Assembly (NCBI GenBank): GCA_028015205.1
Contig: CM051512.1
Coordinates: forward strand, 23,467,139 to 23,531,138
Length of the DNA: 64,000 nucleotides
Direction: 5' to 3'
Source: Mytilisepta virgata
Taxonomy: Eukaryota > Mollusca > Bivalvia > Mytilida > Mytilidae
The position numbers and the translations under genes were made by a program. Shown piece after piece: positions 51,301 through 63,549 of this stretch. The notes under the pieces are model-generated. The model did not search any database. It was not told where the DNA came from and saw only the letters and a program-made list of their open reading frames with translations. The stretch's first letter is position 1, and every line of letters begins with the position of its first letter.

Positions 51301-51652
51301 TACAAAGCAACTGTATCGCAAAAAAGTTTTAACATGTATACTCTCTTCTTATTGTACGGTTAGTTCCATTTTGTCGTGTATTGACGAGTTTTTTCAACAT
51401 ATGTTCGACGCTATTTTGACGTCCTTAATGATGGCGATATAGTGGGCTACTGGTATACTTGTTGAAATGATTTGACAGTTTCGTTTTATCTACGCCGTAA
51501 TTATTTCCCTTTAGTATCATGTTTTACATTTCATAGTGCTTTTTTGTTCAGTTAATAACTTGATATTTAATTTATACAAAATAGTTTCTCATATATTGTT
51601 TGATAATTTCATATGGGTAATATTGCTAGACAGCTGATTTTAAGATTTGTTT
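48341..51652. other. Noncoding DNA between the DIRS-like element and segment copy B
   Basis: A G10 run lies near 48497. The stretch to about 48840 (with CCGTCACGCGGGGACTGCAG) may be the 3' part of the DIRS-like element, but no repeat structure was proven. GCGCCTGTCCCAAGTCAGGA near 50060 is a fragment of the mussel repeat at 10930-11335. The frame at 51191-51442 has no recognised domain. By position, 50.3-51.65 kb could correspond to sequence left of the window in copy A. Confidence 0.4.
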
Positions 51653-51921
51653 TGTAATATCTGCAACTTTTTTTTTACCTGTTTATGTAAGTGAATTTAT
51701 TATAATATGTATATGTGTAGTTGTAATGACAAATTGAAGGTCCAATGCCGTCTGAGTTGTTCGAGGGGGTTTCTAAGACGACCCAGTCTTCTAAGCTATA
51801 CAGTAGTCAACACAGGTTTCTCATCGGGATTGACAATTTGTCCATTTTCTGTACTTCAAATGTAAGTTTGATGTTTAAGCAAGTTCTGGCATTTGTCCTG
51901 ATTGTTTTGTAAATAGTTTGA

Positions 51922-53800
51922 ATTTGAAAAACTGTTAATTTAAGCTTGTGACATATATTTGGCTTATATTTTTCAATTTATGCATTTTCTATAAACTATT
52001 GTTAAACACCATATGCAGAATGTGCAATAAGGTTTTAAAATTTTTATTTTCTAAACTTGGAGTCAACAGGGGTCGAAATTTCAAATTTTCAACTTAAGTT
52101 TGTGACCTTAACGTCCCTTTCATTTTGCAATTTATTCATTTTGCTTATACATAGTATTGTCCTACACTATATGTAGTTGCACAATAAGGATTTAGAATAT
52201 CGATTTTTAAACCGGGGGCTCACTGAGTTCACATTTCAAACATTGTCAGTTAAAGCTTTTGAACTAAGTTGTTTTTCATTTTTCATTAGGTTCATTGACT
52301 CCATGCTATTTTTTGGATGGGAATAAGGTTTTATATTTTTGACTATAAGTGCCCCAACTACTTACAGGGGGTGCAGGGATCACTTTCGATTCCAACAGTA
52401 TAGATTTCTAGTTTTAGATACACGTTGTTGAATTAAATTCATTTCTTGTTTGATTCAACCCCAATACACTGCATCCAAAAATTTTGGAATAGTCACAAAT
52501 CGTGTATATTCACACACTATTACAACGAAATGGTCATAAAGTTTCGATATGCATATGTGTGTCAATATTCAAATATACGAAATGGTTACCTATGCCGACC
52601 CTAAGATATGGCATTGGTGAAAAAACCTTTTGCAAGAAGTGAAACCAAACGTTAATGCGAAGTTTATATTTTAATTTAGAAGTCCATTTAACGATTGTTG
52701 GCCCGTCATATCACATATCTTCTTTTAATCCAGGAATCGTACACAAAGAATCTAGGTGTCTCAGTCTTTGCAACTCTGAAGATTTTTAAAACCGGCCTGC
52801 AAAACAACTAATGGTGCCGATTTTGTGTCAAGTTTAGTTTTGGCGAACAAAAAGTTACTGGAGAAGAAAGAAGAAACGGGGGGTACAGTTGTCTCTTAGT
52901 ATAAGTATATATAAACAAAGAAATATACCCATACAGAAAATTCGATGAATTAATCATAAGTCAACTCTCATTACATCATTACTAACCAATGAACACTTTA
53001 TTAATTATGCTTCGTAAAACAGAACCCACAAAGGTACATTGACATTCCATCGTCTGAACGAAGCACATAACCCAAACTTCGATGAGTTGATTAAAAACAG
53101 TTAACTGTCTGTAAATACTATTATTTTGTGTTTTGGGGGAAATTCTAGTGGCATAAACTGCATTTTTCAACGCATTTCGTCATATTCTTTGTTTATATTG
53201 TTGACATGTGATCAGTGCGGTCTGATTGGTTGCAGCTAGTCTCAACTGCGTCTAATAAAAATAAGTACTGCACGAAATTCCGCCTAAATCTGAAAAGGGT
53301 GAAGAGGAGAAAAGCGAAGATGATTAATTAATCAAATTTTCTGTGTATGGTGGGTATATTTTCTTTATATATAAGACATAATATGTAGATTAGCTTCTTT
53401 TACTACATAGCAAATATTTTAAAAACAAAAGTTTTAATATTAAATTTTACAAAAATTTTAGTCTCATTAAAATACTCCGTCTATTTATTCTTCTTTTGAT
53501 TACATTGAAAGCACGGTTAACTTTTTTTGTCTTCAAACGTTTCAGGTAAGTGTTAAAAAAAATGTTTTCTTAAATACGTTGGTTATTTGTAATCTATACT
53601 ACTAAAATTAATGGCTCGATTTCTTTGGGCCGTCATCAGGTAAACAACAGCAATAGATACAATTCAAATTGATTGAATGAGAATGTGTGTGTTGTTTGAA
53701 AATTTTACACGTTTAGGTCGATACGTTTCTTTAAATGCTGGAATTATCGATGATTTAACTCGATCCGAACCAGTACATGTTTCATCATTCGTCTTCACTT
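51922..53800. other. Block present in copy B but not in copy A
   Basis: Copy A joins GTAAATAGTTTG to a short divergent stretch and then CTTCCGGTCTAATTC, where B has about 1.9 kb. The block starts with three diverged units of about 150 bp (51925-52360), each with a TTAAG..TTGTGAC-like start and a GCACAATAAGG-like centre. It also contains the MITE at 52906-53373. No gene was recognised. Confidence 0.7.
52906..53373. mobile_element. MITE with about 50-bp inverted ends in the copy B block
   Basis: TATATATAAACAAAGAAATA followed by TACCCATACAGAAAATT is mirrored at the right end by AATTTTCTGTGTATGG and TATTTTCTTTATATATA. The frame at 52982-53170 inside it is not taken as a gene. Confidence 0.7.
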
Positions 53801-54100
53801 CCGATCTAATTCTTTCAGCTATACGGTGACCAGAGGTTACCGTAAAAAGCGCAAAATATGTGCAGTAATTAAATCGCAGATAATACTATTTCATTACTAA
53901 ATATTACAAGAGTGGGTGATTTTGACATGTTTGATAACGATAAGGTAAACCAATGACATAGAGATTATCCGTTGAGTATTTTTACACAATACGGACTAAT
54001 AATGGAAAAACTAAGAAAAATTTTCACTCTAGAATAAAACATAATATTATGAGTAGTTTTAGTGAGCCTAAACATACAAGCACATTACAAAAGGACTTTT

Positions 54101-54145
54101 TTCCCGTAAATTTTTATTTTTTCTTAAAATAAAAATTTACGGGAA
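54101..54145. repeat. Perfect 20-bp palindrome with 5-nt loop, copy B only
   Basis: TTCCCGTAAATTTTTATTTT and its exact reverse complement flank TTCTT. Copy A has only the right-hand part (near 603-612), so the left arm arose in B or was lost in A. Confidence 0.9.
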
Positions 54146-54864
54146 TTATAGTATTTTGGTTTAATTTTGAATATTGTTTCAATTTGTTACAATAAATGAT
54201 TATTTTTATAGGGAAAAGACATGCTATAGTAACAAAAAAGTAGGTGAATCAGCTTGGAAAAGCAATACACAAGAAACAAATACCCTCCGAAAATGGCGTG
54301 ATGCTCTACGATGTAAGAAAATATATTCCATCTTCTAAAATCAGTGCTTGCACTGGTAGTTGCCTAGTTAAATATTAAATGAACACAGAGGTACTTTAAA
54401 TTTGTAAACAATTATAAAAGCTTTTTAATACATTTGTTTCTATAGATAGATAAAAAAAATAACAATCCAAAGATACTAATATTAGATCATAGACATTTGA
54501 AAAAGGCAGTTTTTAGGTCCTTTTTTATTTATTTTTAACCTTTCGGTCACATTTAAAAATTAAACATTATAAGGTAAGGTTATCTAGTTCGAAATTTAAA
54601 ACATCAATGTAAACATTAGAAAACGAAACTATTGATCTGGACATTTTCCAACAAGAATTGATAGGTTAGTCTGAAATATTTTAAGATAAATATGAATTCA
54701 TGTTTTATATTTTTTTTCTTAAGATACATGTACCTAGAACTATATATTCAAGGCGGAATGAACTCGTGACTGTTGCACTTATTTTAATAAGTAACTATTG
54801 TATGACATTAGTTCCATTTCTGTCGGACAATATAATGTCTATAGGGTTCAATAAATTTCAAAGT

Positions 54865-54872
54865 TGACGTCA
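54865..54872. promoter_or_regulatory. CRE site TGACGTCA (copy B)
   Basis: Counterpart of 1309-1316; flanks have changed while the 8-bp core is unchanged. Confidence 0.4.
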
Positions 54873-55331
54873 CAAAACCAAACCAGGCTATACAGTATAA
54901 CCAATGTTGCTCTATGCTGATCAGCCAATTAAAATGCTGTATTCAAATCAAATCAAATTATTAATAGTATCTTCTACTTTTTTCAAATACTTTAAGCGAA
55001 TATATTCTTAATAGACACAATTCTCGTTTCTTTACATATACAGTACATGTAAATGAACATTTTTTCTAAAGTATATGTATATTTGAAAACAATTCTAAAT
55101 GCATTGTAAACCATGTCTCATACACATGATACATTTGTTTCTATTCATTTATAAAACTATATGTATAAAACAGAGACATTTAAAATTGCCAGTTTGTATA
55201 AATATTTTTTATATATTGCATACGTCACGTTAAAAAATAGGACAATAATCAGATCATACAAAGTAAGATTATCGAGTTCTAAATTTAAAACGCACTTAAC
55301 TTCTCACGTCACAATTTAAACATTAAGGAAC

Positions 55332-55343
55332 GAAACCGAAACT
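55332..55343 (+). promoter_or_regulatory. ISRE / IRF-type site (copy B)
   Basis: Counterpart of 1759-1770, identical, again about 50 bp before a GTAAGT donor (55392). Confidence 0.55.
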
Positions 55344-55347
55344 ACTT

Positions 55348-55391
55348 TGGAAAATTCACTGATCTAGACGTTTTGGTACAAGAATTGGTGT
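55348..55391 (+). other. Predicted noncoding exon 1 of the cGAS-like gene (copy B)
   Basis: The end is set by the donor at 55392. The start is a guess, as in copy A. Confidence 0.4.
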
Positions 55392-55843
55392 GTAAGTTTT
55401 CAATTTTATAAGACATATTTTCAGGAATTTATTCAAAATCGTGTTTTTTATTATAATTTAACTGATGGTTTCTCAAAATACCTCAAACTATGTATTGTAA
55501 GCGAAAGTTAAACGTAAGTAATCAATGAAAGACATTAGTTCAACTTGATCTATCCGACAATAAAACTTCTCAAGGGTAAAGAAATTTCATTGCTGTAAAT
55601 TTTAATGGTATGGTCTCGCCTTTTGGCATGTTTTGTACAGATACATGTTTGTTAATAATTATTTATTTATTTATTCGAATTCCTTTCTTGGAAGTTACCT
55701 TATCTTGTTATATCCATTTATTTTGATTTTGCAAGAGAAAGAAGTTGAAGTTTATATACATGTAGTTAGTGTCAACCAAATGATTTTTTTATCTATTAAT
55801 ATGAAACACAGACCTACTTAAGTAAAAGCTTATGTATTTTCAG

Positions 55844-55907
55844 TACGAACAATTTCGAAGGGTCTACGAACTACAAGAGGAATATACGACCGTTATTGTA
55901 ATCATTG
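55844..55907 (+). other. Predicted 5'-UTR exon 2 of the cGAS-like gene (copy B)
   Basis: Identical to 2270-2333, with the same TTTTCAG acceptor and GTAAGA donor. Confidence 0.5.
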
Positions 55908-56068
55908 GTAAGAACTGTTTAACAGACCATTAAAGGCGCTAATACAGCATGATACTTATACAAGACTTACATTACACAAATAAATTCAAATTATACAAGA
56001 TCTGCAAACAGATTGATAAACAAAATTTACTTTCAATAAAATAATTACAATTATCAGGTTTTCAGAAC

Positions 56069-57910
56069 ATGTGCAACATGGATTTATTAGACGAAGGACT
56101 TTCTTTAAGAGTCTACCAGTATGTCTGTAATATTATTGGATCAGAAAACGTCGTGAAAACAAGGCGGAAACTTCTTTCTACTTTCGATAGTGTTCAATTT
56201 CTCAAACATTCAACGTTTATTAGTAGTGGCAGTAAAGCTGAAGGTTTGGACTTCAAAACAAGCGACATTGATGTAATGCAGTGCCTTAATTTTGTTCGTG
56301 TGTATGAAAATTCTAATAATATACCTTCATCCTGTAACGCTATAATAAAACTTGTAATGGAGCACAGGGAGACAAAACCAGTATTTACCTTACTTAAAAC
56401 TGTTAAAATTCACAGTGCAAATTTCAACACTATTTCTATCAATCTTTATCAATATATTAGAGAGGACTCTTATGTGTCTTCCAAACGTTTCAGGGTGTAT
56501 TTTATAAATGAAGGTGCATCCGTCATTCATGGTCCTTGCATTTCTACGCCTGATGGAATGTTTGATTTTGCATATTGTTTCCGTTGCCATGAATGGATTT
56601 CATCTGCCCAAGAATGGTTTCATAGATCGAGGAATTCATGGCCGAGTAATGAATTAATTAGTAATATTATTGATAACGGCGTTCTATTCGTACCTATTGG
56701 ATGTAAAGGTTCACCAAATGAGGATATCGAATGGCGGATATCGTTCTCTGTTGCAGAAAAACAATTAATACATTCTTTTAATCATGTCCAGTTTTTATGC
56801 TATGGTCTGCTAAAAATTATCCTAACGGATTTAATTAAACCCAAACATGGTGACCTGGTATGTTCATATTTTCTTAAAACTATGATGTTGTGGCTGTGCG
56901 AAGAAACTGAACAATGTGAATGGAGAAGAGAAAAAATTTTGTATTGCTTTATGAACTGTTTCAGAAGATTGATTTATTGTGTTGAACATAAAACCCTTCT
57001 GCATTACTTTATGCCAGAGAATAATTTCTTCGAGGAAAGATTTACTGCTATACAACATTCACATTTATTATGTACTTTATGGAGCATTTACAATCTTGGA
57101 TGGAGATGTATCTTACTTACAGATACTTTCAAGTCATTTTCAAACACAGTTGTATCTTACAGTTTAGCCAATTTTCCCAGGGCTTCTTCAATCGGTGTTC
57201 TCTTTAATATAGTTCCGTCTGTCATTAATCTTAAAAATGATTTATTTAACATTTGTTTAGATCAACCTTCCAGACAGTTTTATGGTTACTTTTGTGCCGT
57301 CGGCAGTCAGTGGGAATCTCAAAAATTACCTTTAAATATCAACTCTACAAACAATAAGTATTTCTACAAACAATACAAAAGAATTCGTTCTTATTTACAG
57401 ATAGGTTTGAACAGTGATGCTGTGTCTGGATGGTTGTTGTTAGCATCATTCTATTATACATGTAAAAAGTACCGTGAATGTATGTACATTGTAGACAACT
57501 GTATATCTAAGTGCACACAAGATAAAATCCTTGCAACTGGTAATCCTGACATAGAACAACAGAGTGGTTTTGAGAGAAACCTTCACCTTGTCGGGAAGCG
57601 TAATTACTTTAGCGTTGTGAGGCACTTTGTACATGATACGGTGGCCTTCCTTCGTTCCTCCGTCATTCTACCTAATGAACTCAAATGTTATACTGATACC
57701 GATAAGAATCTGTGGGTTCCTTGTGTTGTATTTGCTTACTTTCTGAAGTTTCTTTGTTGTCACCATCAACATGATAGAAGAGGACGATATCTTTCATTTC
57801 GTGAGCTTGAACTAACAGTAGCTGAGAACTATTTTATTGTGGAAAACAAACATCAGATTCAAATAGCCAACCAATGTCTAGAGATCGTTAGATTGTTGAT
57901 AGATATATGA
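56069..57910 (+). CDS. Candidate cGAS-like receptor, Mab-21-type nucleotidyltransferase, copy B (613 aa)
   Basis: Same architecture as copy A: GS at 54-55, D66-I-D68, D166 as the likely third metal ligand, EWRISFSVAEK near 221, CCHH near 563. About 18-20 residues differ from copy A, including N65S right beside the catalytic D66 and changes at 45, 75-76, 83, 99, 105 and 119. The C-terminus runs 15 residues further than in A (..QIQIANQCLEIVRLLIDI), so B looks like the complete form. Related bivalve proteins, as I remember them, have a longer TPR-like tail, so B itself may be short. Active family members make cyclic dinucleotides that switch on STING; the ligand and product cannot be read from the sequence. 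The ATG at 56078 has the stronger start context. Confidence 0.87.
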   Translation: MCNMDLLDEGLSLRVYQYVCNIIGSENVVKTRRKLLSTFDSVQFLKHSTFISSGSKAEGLDFKTSDIDVMQCLNFVRVYENSNNIPSSCNAIIKLVMEHRETKPVFTLLKTVKIHSANFNTISINLYQYIREDSYVSSKRFRVYFINEGASVIHGPCISTPDGMFDFAYCFRCHEWISSAQEWFHRSRNSWPSNELISNIIDNGVLFVPIGCKGSPNEDIEWRISFSVAEKQLIHSFNHVQFLCYGLLKIILTDLIKPKHGDLVCSYFLKTMMLWLCEETEQCEWRREKILYCFMNCFRRLIYCVEHKTLLHYFMPENNFFEERFTAIQHSHLLCTLWSIYNLGWRCILLTDTFKSFSNTVVSYSLANFPRASSIGVLFNIVPSVINLKNDLFNICLDQPSRQFYGYFCAVGSQWESQKLPLNINSTNNKYFYKQYKRIRSYLQIGLNSDAVSGWLLLASFYYTCKKYRECMYIVDNCISKCTQDKILATGNPDIEQQSGFERNLHLVGKRNYFSVVRHFVHDTVAFLRSSVILPNELKCYTDTDKNLWVPCVVFAYFLKFLCCHHQHDRRGRYLSFRELELTVAENYFIVENKHQIQIANQCLEIVRLLIDI

Positions 57911-58007
57911 TTCTTATGTTCAAAATGTATTACAGGTGTTGTAAATGGTAATTAGAAACATTTTTATTGAAGGCAAATGATCCATTTGAAACGTATAATT
58001 CGCATAT

Positions 58008-58013
58008 AATAAA
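58008..58013 (+). terminator. Candidate polyadenylation signal AATAAA (copy B)
   Basis: About 98 bp after the stop codon; matches 4433-4438. Confidence 0.4.
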
Positions 58014-58034
58014 AACCATTTCGACGAAATGTGC

Positions 58035-58660
58035 ACATTTTGTGCATCAAAATTGGTATCAATGAATTTTATTTTACCACAGAGCTGATGACACTGGTGT
58101 CGGGTGTATCCCTTATTCAGTTAGTAGTATTTCGATACTATCCCGATATTGATACTTTAAATTTACCTATACAAAATTCCAAAAAAATCTCCCTCGTGCG
58201 CAGCTCTGTCCATGGTTTTGGTTTCAACCCCTTTTGGTCATTTTGGTATTTTGAATTTGCTCCGCTATTCGGATTGTTGTTTTTTGTAGGCCTTGAGCAC
58301 AACTGGTGAATTTCACATCGACGAAATGTGCATATCTTGTGCATCAAAATAAGTATCAAAGAATTTTATTAATTATATCACTGGCCTTTATACACACTGG
58401 GAATGTAACAGGCGTGCTGGACATGCTTTCCCTTTAGGAACACCTGCGTTCACTCCAGGTTTTTAATGGGAATTCACATTGCTAGCGCTTTAGTTTCTTT
58501 ACCGGCTTGTCCTATTTTTGTTTGGTTTATTATATGTTTTTTTTGGTTATACAGTTTTTGTACATGTATCCTTGTGGCGTTTGTTTGTTGTTTTCCATTC
58601 TTGTCTTTGTCTTTTCCTTGGATATCTAATTTATTGACTTTTCCACTGTTTTGTCGCTTC
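58035..58660 (+). repeat. Dispersed repeat, ACGAAATGTGCA..GTGCATC family (copy B)
   Basis: Counterpart of 4460-5060. It contains about 35 bp more in the tail (GCTAGCGCTTTAGTTTC..) that copy A has lost. Confidence 0.6.
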
Positions 58661-59207
58661 GGTATTCTTTTATATAGTTCAATTATATGATATGGGCAAA
58701 GCAACTATAAGTAAATGAAAAAATCAAGCATACCAGTACACATGCAATACCTCATTGACAATTCAGACTTCGATAACGTAGAATAATAATGTATTTGATC
58801 GAAGTAAAACAATAAGACGACAGTTCTGTTTATAAAACTAGGGGCCGTTTTCCCTCTTTGTACACAAATATACTTTATTAGCTCAGAGATATCTGAGGTG
58901 AGACCATAATGTAGTATGCTACTTGTTTATTAGGTAACAATGAATTATGTTCCTTCCCACTACTTGGTTTTCTGTCTTATATTCCGTAAAAGAATTTTGC
59001 CGATTAAAAGAGCTATAAACTGGTTAGATTCTGTGTACTGCGAATTACAAGGGATATATGTTCCCTACTTGCACAAAATTCATTAGCTCGAACTACCGAT
59101 ACTTCAACCAGATTCCGTCTTTTAAAGTTTGAGCTATCGGAGATCTTCTGTACATGTATCTATTACTCTTTTTTTCTACATCAGCAACATTGTCAAGGCA
59201 ATGAAGA
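58661..59207. other. Noncoding stretch (copy B)
   Basis: Counterpart of 5061-5589; AT-rich, nothing recognised in either copy. Confidence 0.4.
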
Positions 59208-59670
59208 AGAGGATAAATATACCTAAGGAGCAAACCAAAAAATGGAATCCAATAGACAGACAAACACAGAAGACAGATGAACAATCACAAGCACACTAAA
59301 AACTAAAAACAAATGAACAACACGAACTCCTATAAAAACCATGAGTGAACTCATATGCTCCGGAAGGTTAAGTAGTAACAGCTCTGTATACAACACCCGT
59401 CGTGAAGTTCAACACATTCAATCTGGTGGTAGTCACAAATCGGTGCAGGGATTGTAACGGTCAATCAATTCATGATGACAACCGCAAAGTTTCCTAAGTG
59501 ATAACATCAACTTATCCTTAATAAAACCCTGGTTAAGCAGCTTTTGTGACAGCAGTAATCGTCTTTATCGAAAGTCAAAAATTGTAACTCACGCAATATC
59601 GAATAAGCTGAGAAACGTAGACGCCGTATGCAGGCGATGTTGGTATATTGCTTCTCAAGCAGGGAAAACT
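59208..59670 (-). mobile_element. 5'-truncated reverse-transcriptase element, degraded (copy B)
   Basis: Counterpart of 5590-6060, at the same site with the same truncation point. Confidence 0.75.
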
Positions 59671-61000
59671 AACACTAGGAATGTTAAAGTCATCACGTAT
59701 GACATAAACTTTTGTCTTCTAATTTGTTTTCGATTTTCCCCTCCTTGGAATATCCCTTTGGTATTTCGTGACTTTATTTACATTTGAAAAAACACGCTTA
59801 AACATCCTTCAGTAGTAGCAAACGATAGACAATCCTCTCTACGGTATTTGCACTCGTTTTGAGCATACAGTGTCTTATAACTGGACCCTATCACAAATTC
59901 ATACATAAAATGTAGGCCAGGGTGATCTAATTTTTATATGGATCTTCGTTTATTTTCCAAGACGCACCCACTGGTGAAATACTATACCTATATGACTTAC
60001 GGTGTCTTAGAACAATCCGAACGCTATATCCTATCTAAAACTTAATTTTATACATTTGGCCTTTAAATTTTCATGTTTCTGTCAGTTTTATATTTTGTAC
60101 CTTTTTTGTCCGATTGATTCAGATTATTTGACACAAAATACATTTTAAAAATTCAGATCAACTGTATATAGTGACATACATTACAAGTCTTTAACGTTCT
60201 TACTTCACTGAATGGAAAATTATTGAAAAATATTTTCCATATATAGCAGTTTTTCCCTGCTCCATGTTTAATCAAAGATTTCTTTAATTACATTTGTTTA
60301 ATACGTTTAATACGGCTTTTCGGCCCGGTTGATAACGTTTTCCGTATTGTCCCGTATTAAAAAGCAGGGCCAATTACGAGACTTTTCACTTCCGGGTGAC
60401 CCGGAATAGACGTTGCGGAACTTGTGCGGAATTTATTGTGATTTCATTAATTTCCGTTGTAAACAACGCTGCTTGAAAAATTTTGGATGTCTTGAGAATT
60501 ATTTTTCGTCATATACCTTTCTGAGAAGACATCATGTTGTAATTTTACATTCAGTGTCTCAACTGGTCACGCTGTCTTGCCAGGTACATGTATTGTGACT
60601 TAAATCATTATTGTTGTTCATCTAAAATTGAACGTTTGGCATAACCAAAGAAAACGGGAGACTTTTATTCAGACATTTATTAAATGATATAACAGAAGAA
60701 GTCGTTAATTCCTAGAATTGTTATATGTCTCTCTCCCTTATAATAATACAATCTTTTCTGTATAAGCTACTGCCTAAATAAATAATGAGAATTAAGCAAA
60801 AATGAATAACACTTAGAGAATAAAATCCTGTTTTTCTGAAATCTCGATATTGTGCAGCTCTTCGTATCAGAACTTTTCAAACGTTTGTGAGTTGCACTTG
60901 CTTAAACTTCTAAACCGAAGAGAAATGTTTTAAAGGTCCTAAAGCCATCCCATTTAATTCGAAGATTTATTAATGTGTAGCATTTTAAATATATATTTAC
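59671..61000. other. Noncoding stretch between repeat and PAN exon (copy B)
   Basis: Counterpart of 6061-7389. No EGF-like exon on the - strand. Confidence 0.45.
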
Positions 61001-61318
61001 AAAATTCCAGTTTTCTGTTAGTGTAAAGAAGTATCCATCTTTGTTGATTAATTCATCATCAGACAAAGACATGTTCAAAAGCTGACAATTGTATTGATCC
61101 TTATAAAAATTCACAGCGTTACAGTCGACGAACGACAGACAGTTCCTGATACACATTTTCGGACCAACATTGTCAAAAGCGTATAAAATATGCGAATTCA
61201 TGTATTTATTTTTTTTATAAATGCCACCAAAAACGTTGTCAATTTTTCCATTGCACGTTGATTGACCACAAGGTAGATTCAGTAGAAGAACATAAATTAT
61301 TAGATAATATCTTTTCAT
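61001..61318 (-). CDS. Secreted PAN/apple-domain exon, copy B
   Basis: Nearly identical to 7390-7707, with two residue changes (S9Y region of the signal peptide, and Q to K before KNKYM). Signal peptide, PAN cysteines and the phase-0 GTAAAT donor are kept. On the - strand the next suitable acceptor with the right phase is the Cys-rich exon at 26215, which is used in my model by the 44172 exon. This exon could therefore be an alternative first exon of the PAN-EGF gene, with the copy B cGAS-like gene lying antisense in its intron, or be an orphan. Unspliced, the frame ends at 60902 (138 aa). Confidence 0.7.
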
Positions 61319-61849
61319 AATTTACGCTATGCAGCTTCTTCAGTGACGAAAGTTTCATATACATTGAATTGATATCAGAGAATCATACGTTCTAACCAAT
61401 AAAATTTCAGCTTATCCAGATGACCTAGGAGCCGATTAGACATCAAAATCACACATTGGTGTTATTTTTTTTATTAGATACAAGTGGAAATTGATCAATT
61501 ATATAATAGCTCCTTTAGAAGATTGTTTGTGAACAGTTTTCACACTAAAATTAGTCTTTTGTTTCACATCACTGTCTTTTTTACTGATATTTAAACAGAT
61601 TAAAATGTTAAACACTGAAGACTTTATTTTGGTCTCTGTGTTCTTTAAATTATGGCACAACTATTGACATCAAACAAATAACAATTTAAATTTGATAAAA
61701 TATAAACATATAATTCAAAGTGAAATTTAAACAAAAGAATGTGGCCTCAATTGTCCGATGTGCTAAGTATCACTGGTAATGTAAAATAAGAGAACGTTTA
61801 TGGCCGACTATCACGTTTGAAACAAGTCTTATATCAGCGTAATAATACC
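61319..61849. other. Noncoding stretch upstream of the PAN exon (copy B)
   Basis: Counterpart of 7708-8224; nothing recognised. Confidence 0.4.
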
Positions 61850-62345
61850 GCGGGAAAAGTCCGCAAGATCTAACTCCAAAGACAAGACAAACTCGGAGAA
61901 CGGAACATTACAGACAAATGTCACAAGGATACATGTATAACTAAATGAATAAAAAAAACATAATCAAGTAATCAAGACAGCACAGAAAAGTATTGTTTTT
62001 TAACTTACGACTCATAACGAGGGTTACATATTTTACTACTTAAATCATAATATCAACAAAAAATACCAAAGCAACAAAACAGCGGAAAAAGGCCACATAT
62101 TCGAAATCCAAGGGAAAGACAAGTCAGGAAAATGTAACACAACAAACAAACTCCACAACGATTATGTAAACCTAAAAGAATTAAAAAAAGTATAATAAAC
62201 TAAATGAAACTAGCACAAGATGGCACAGAAATTCATGCACTAGCAATGTGAACTCCCATTAAAAATCGAGAGTGACATCAGGTGTTCCGGAAGGGTAAGC
62301 AGGTCCTGCTCCGTTAACGACACCCATCACATTGCCATTGAGTAA
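61850..62345 (-). repeat. Dispersed repeat with GTGTTCCGGAAGGGTAAGCA tail (copy B)
   Basis: Counterpart of 8225-8720. Confidence 0.5.
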
Positions 62346-63549
62346 AACCTAGTGAAGTGTCAAATTTGGTGGGGTGTCAAGTCCGATGAGGTGTCAATTC
62401 TAGAAGGACGTGAAATCTAACTGACGATATATTAATATTAAACAGCTGTTTATCATTTTCGGTGAAATCATTTTTGATGCATACGATGCACATATCGTCG
62501 ATATTAGACTCGTCAAGAAGAATGAACCAAAGTCTATACTCTTATTGTTTTAATTATTTTCTTATTTCATCCATTTTTTAAATAGATATTTAAAGTTGGC
62601 AGACAAAATTAGATGCTGAATAATATATTTTTCAATGAAATTCAGAGTAAACGTTGGTGAAAAAAATAACTAAATGGTGGATAGCAGTAATCAAAAACTA
62701 TACTATTTAGTGATAAGCATTATTGAAATATATCCGGGTATAATCTTATATTAAACAGGACAAACTGCGTGATTAAGTGAGATTGCGTTGTGATTGTGTT
62801 AATACGCACAGCGAAAAATGTTATTGTCATACCGGTACCCGAATTTCTTATTATATTTCCTGCATTTTTCCTTAGCATTAGATGTGACGGTTCTCTATTT
62901 GGGTGTAGATAACTTTCTGATTTGTAGTTTTCAAGATATGGGACATTAAACGTCTAAAATTTCATAATTCCTCCACATTATAGTCATTGCTTGAAAATGT
63001 GCATTAACGCAAAAGAAAAGAATTGTACTATAGTATGCATATCAAAAGCTTGTCAAAACTTTTGATATTTTTTTCATCGGTACAAGGATCTCATTCGTAA
63101 ATATAAATCAACGTGCTAACATCTTATAAGTTCATGTATTTCACATCCCATCTTTTATGGTAATATTCTATACAAAGCACAAAATGTCGTCATTCACCTA
63201 AAAAGCTAATCAAACCTTTGAACAGAGTTTTAAGCAAGGGATATAGTTACGATACTGTTGTCAAGTCATTAAAGATGGCATTTTTTGGAATTAATATTGA
63301 TTCACTCATAGGGTCTTTGCATCGGAAATAAACACATTTATTCTAAAACCAGTTGTTGGCATGATACGGGTTATGTTCTTCTCGCATAATTTATGATGGC
63401 ATGATACTAAACCCCTAACGGGAGGGATTGTGGTCGATTTTCTATATGATATGGACATAATCTTTCGATCAGTTTAATTGAGGGAACTGGCATATCAGTA
63501 ACTGCTAGTAGTTCTTTCTTAATATATATTGATCATTGTCATTTTGCTT
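62346..63549. other. Noncoding stretch with the empty insertion site (copy B)
   Basis: Counterpart of 8721-9023 plus 10015-10929. The uninterrupted TAATATATTTTTCAATGAAA at about 62621-62640 is the pre-insertion site of the copy A reverse-transcriptase element. Confidence 0.7.
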
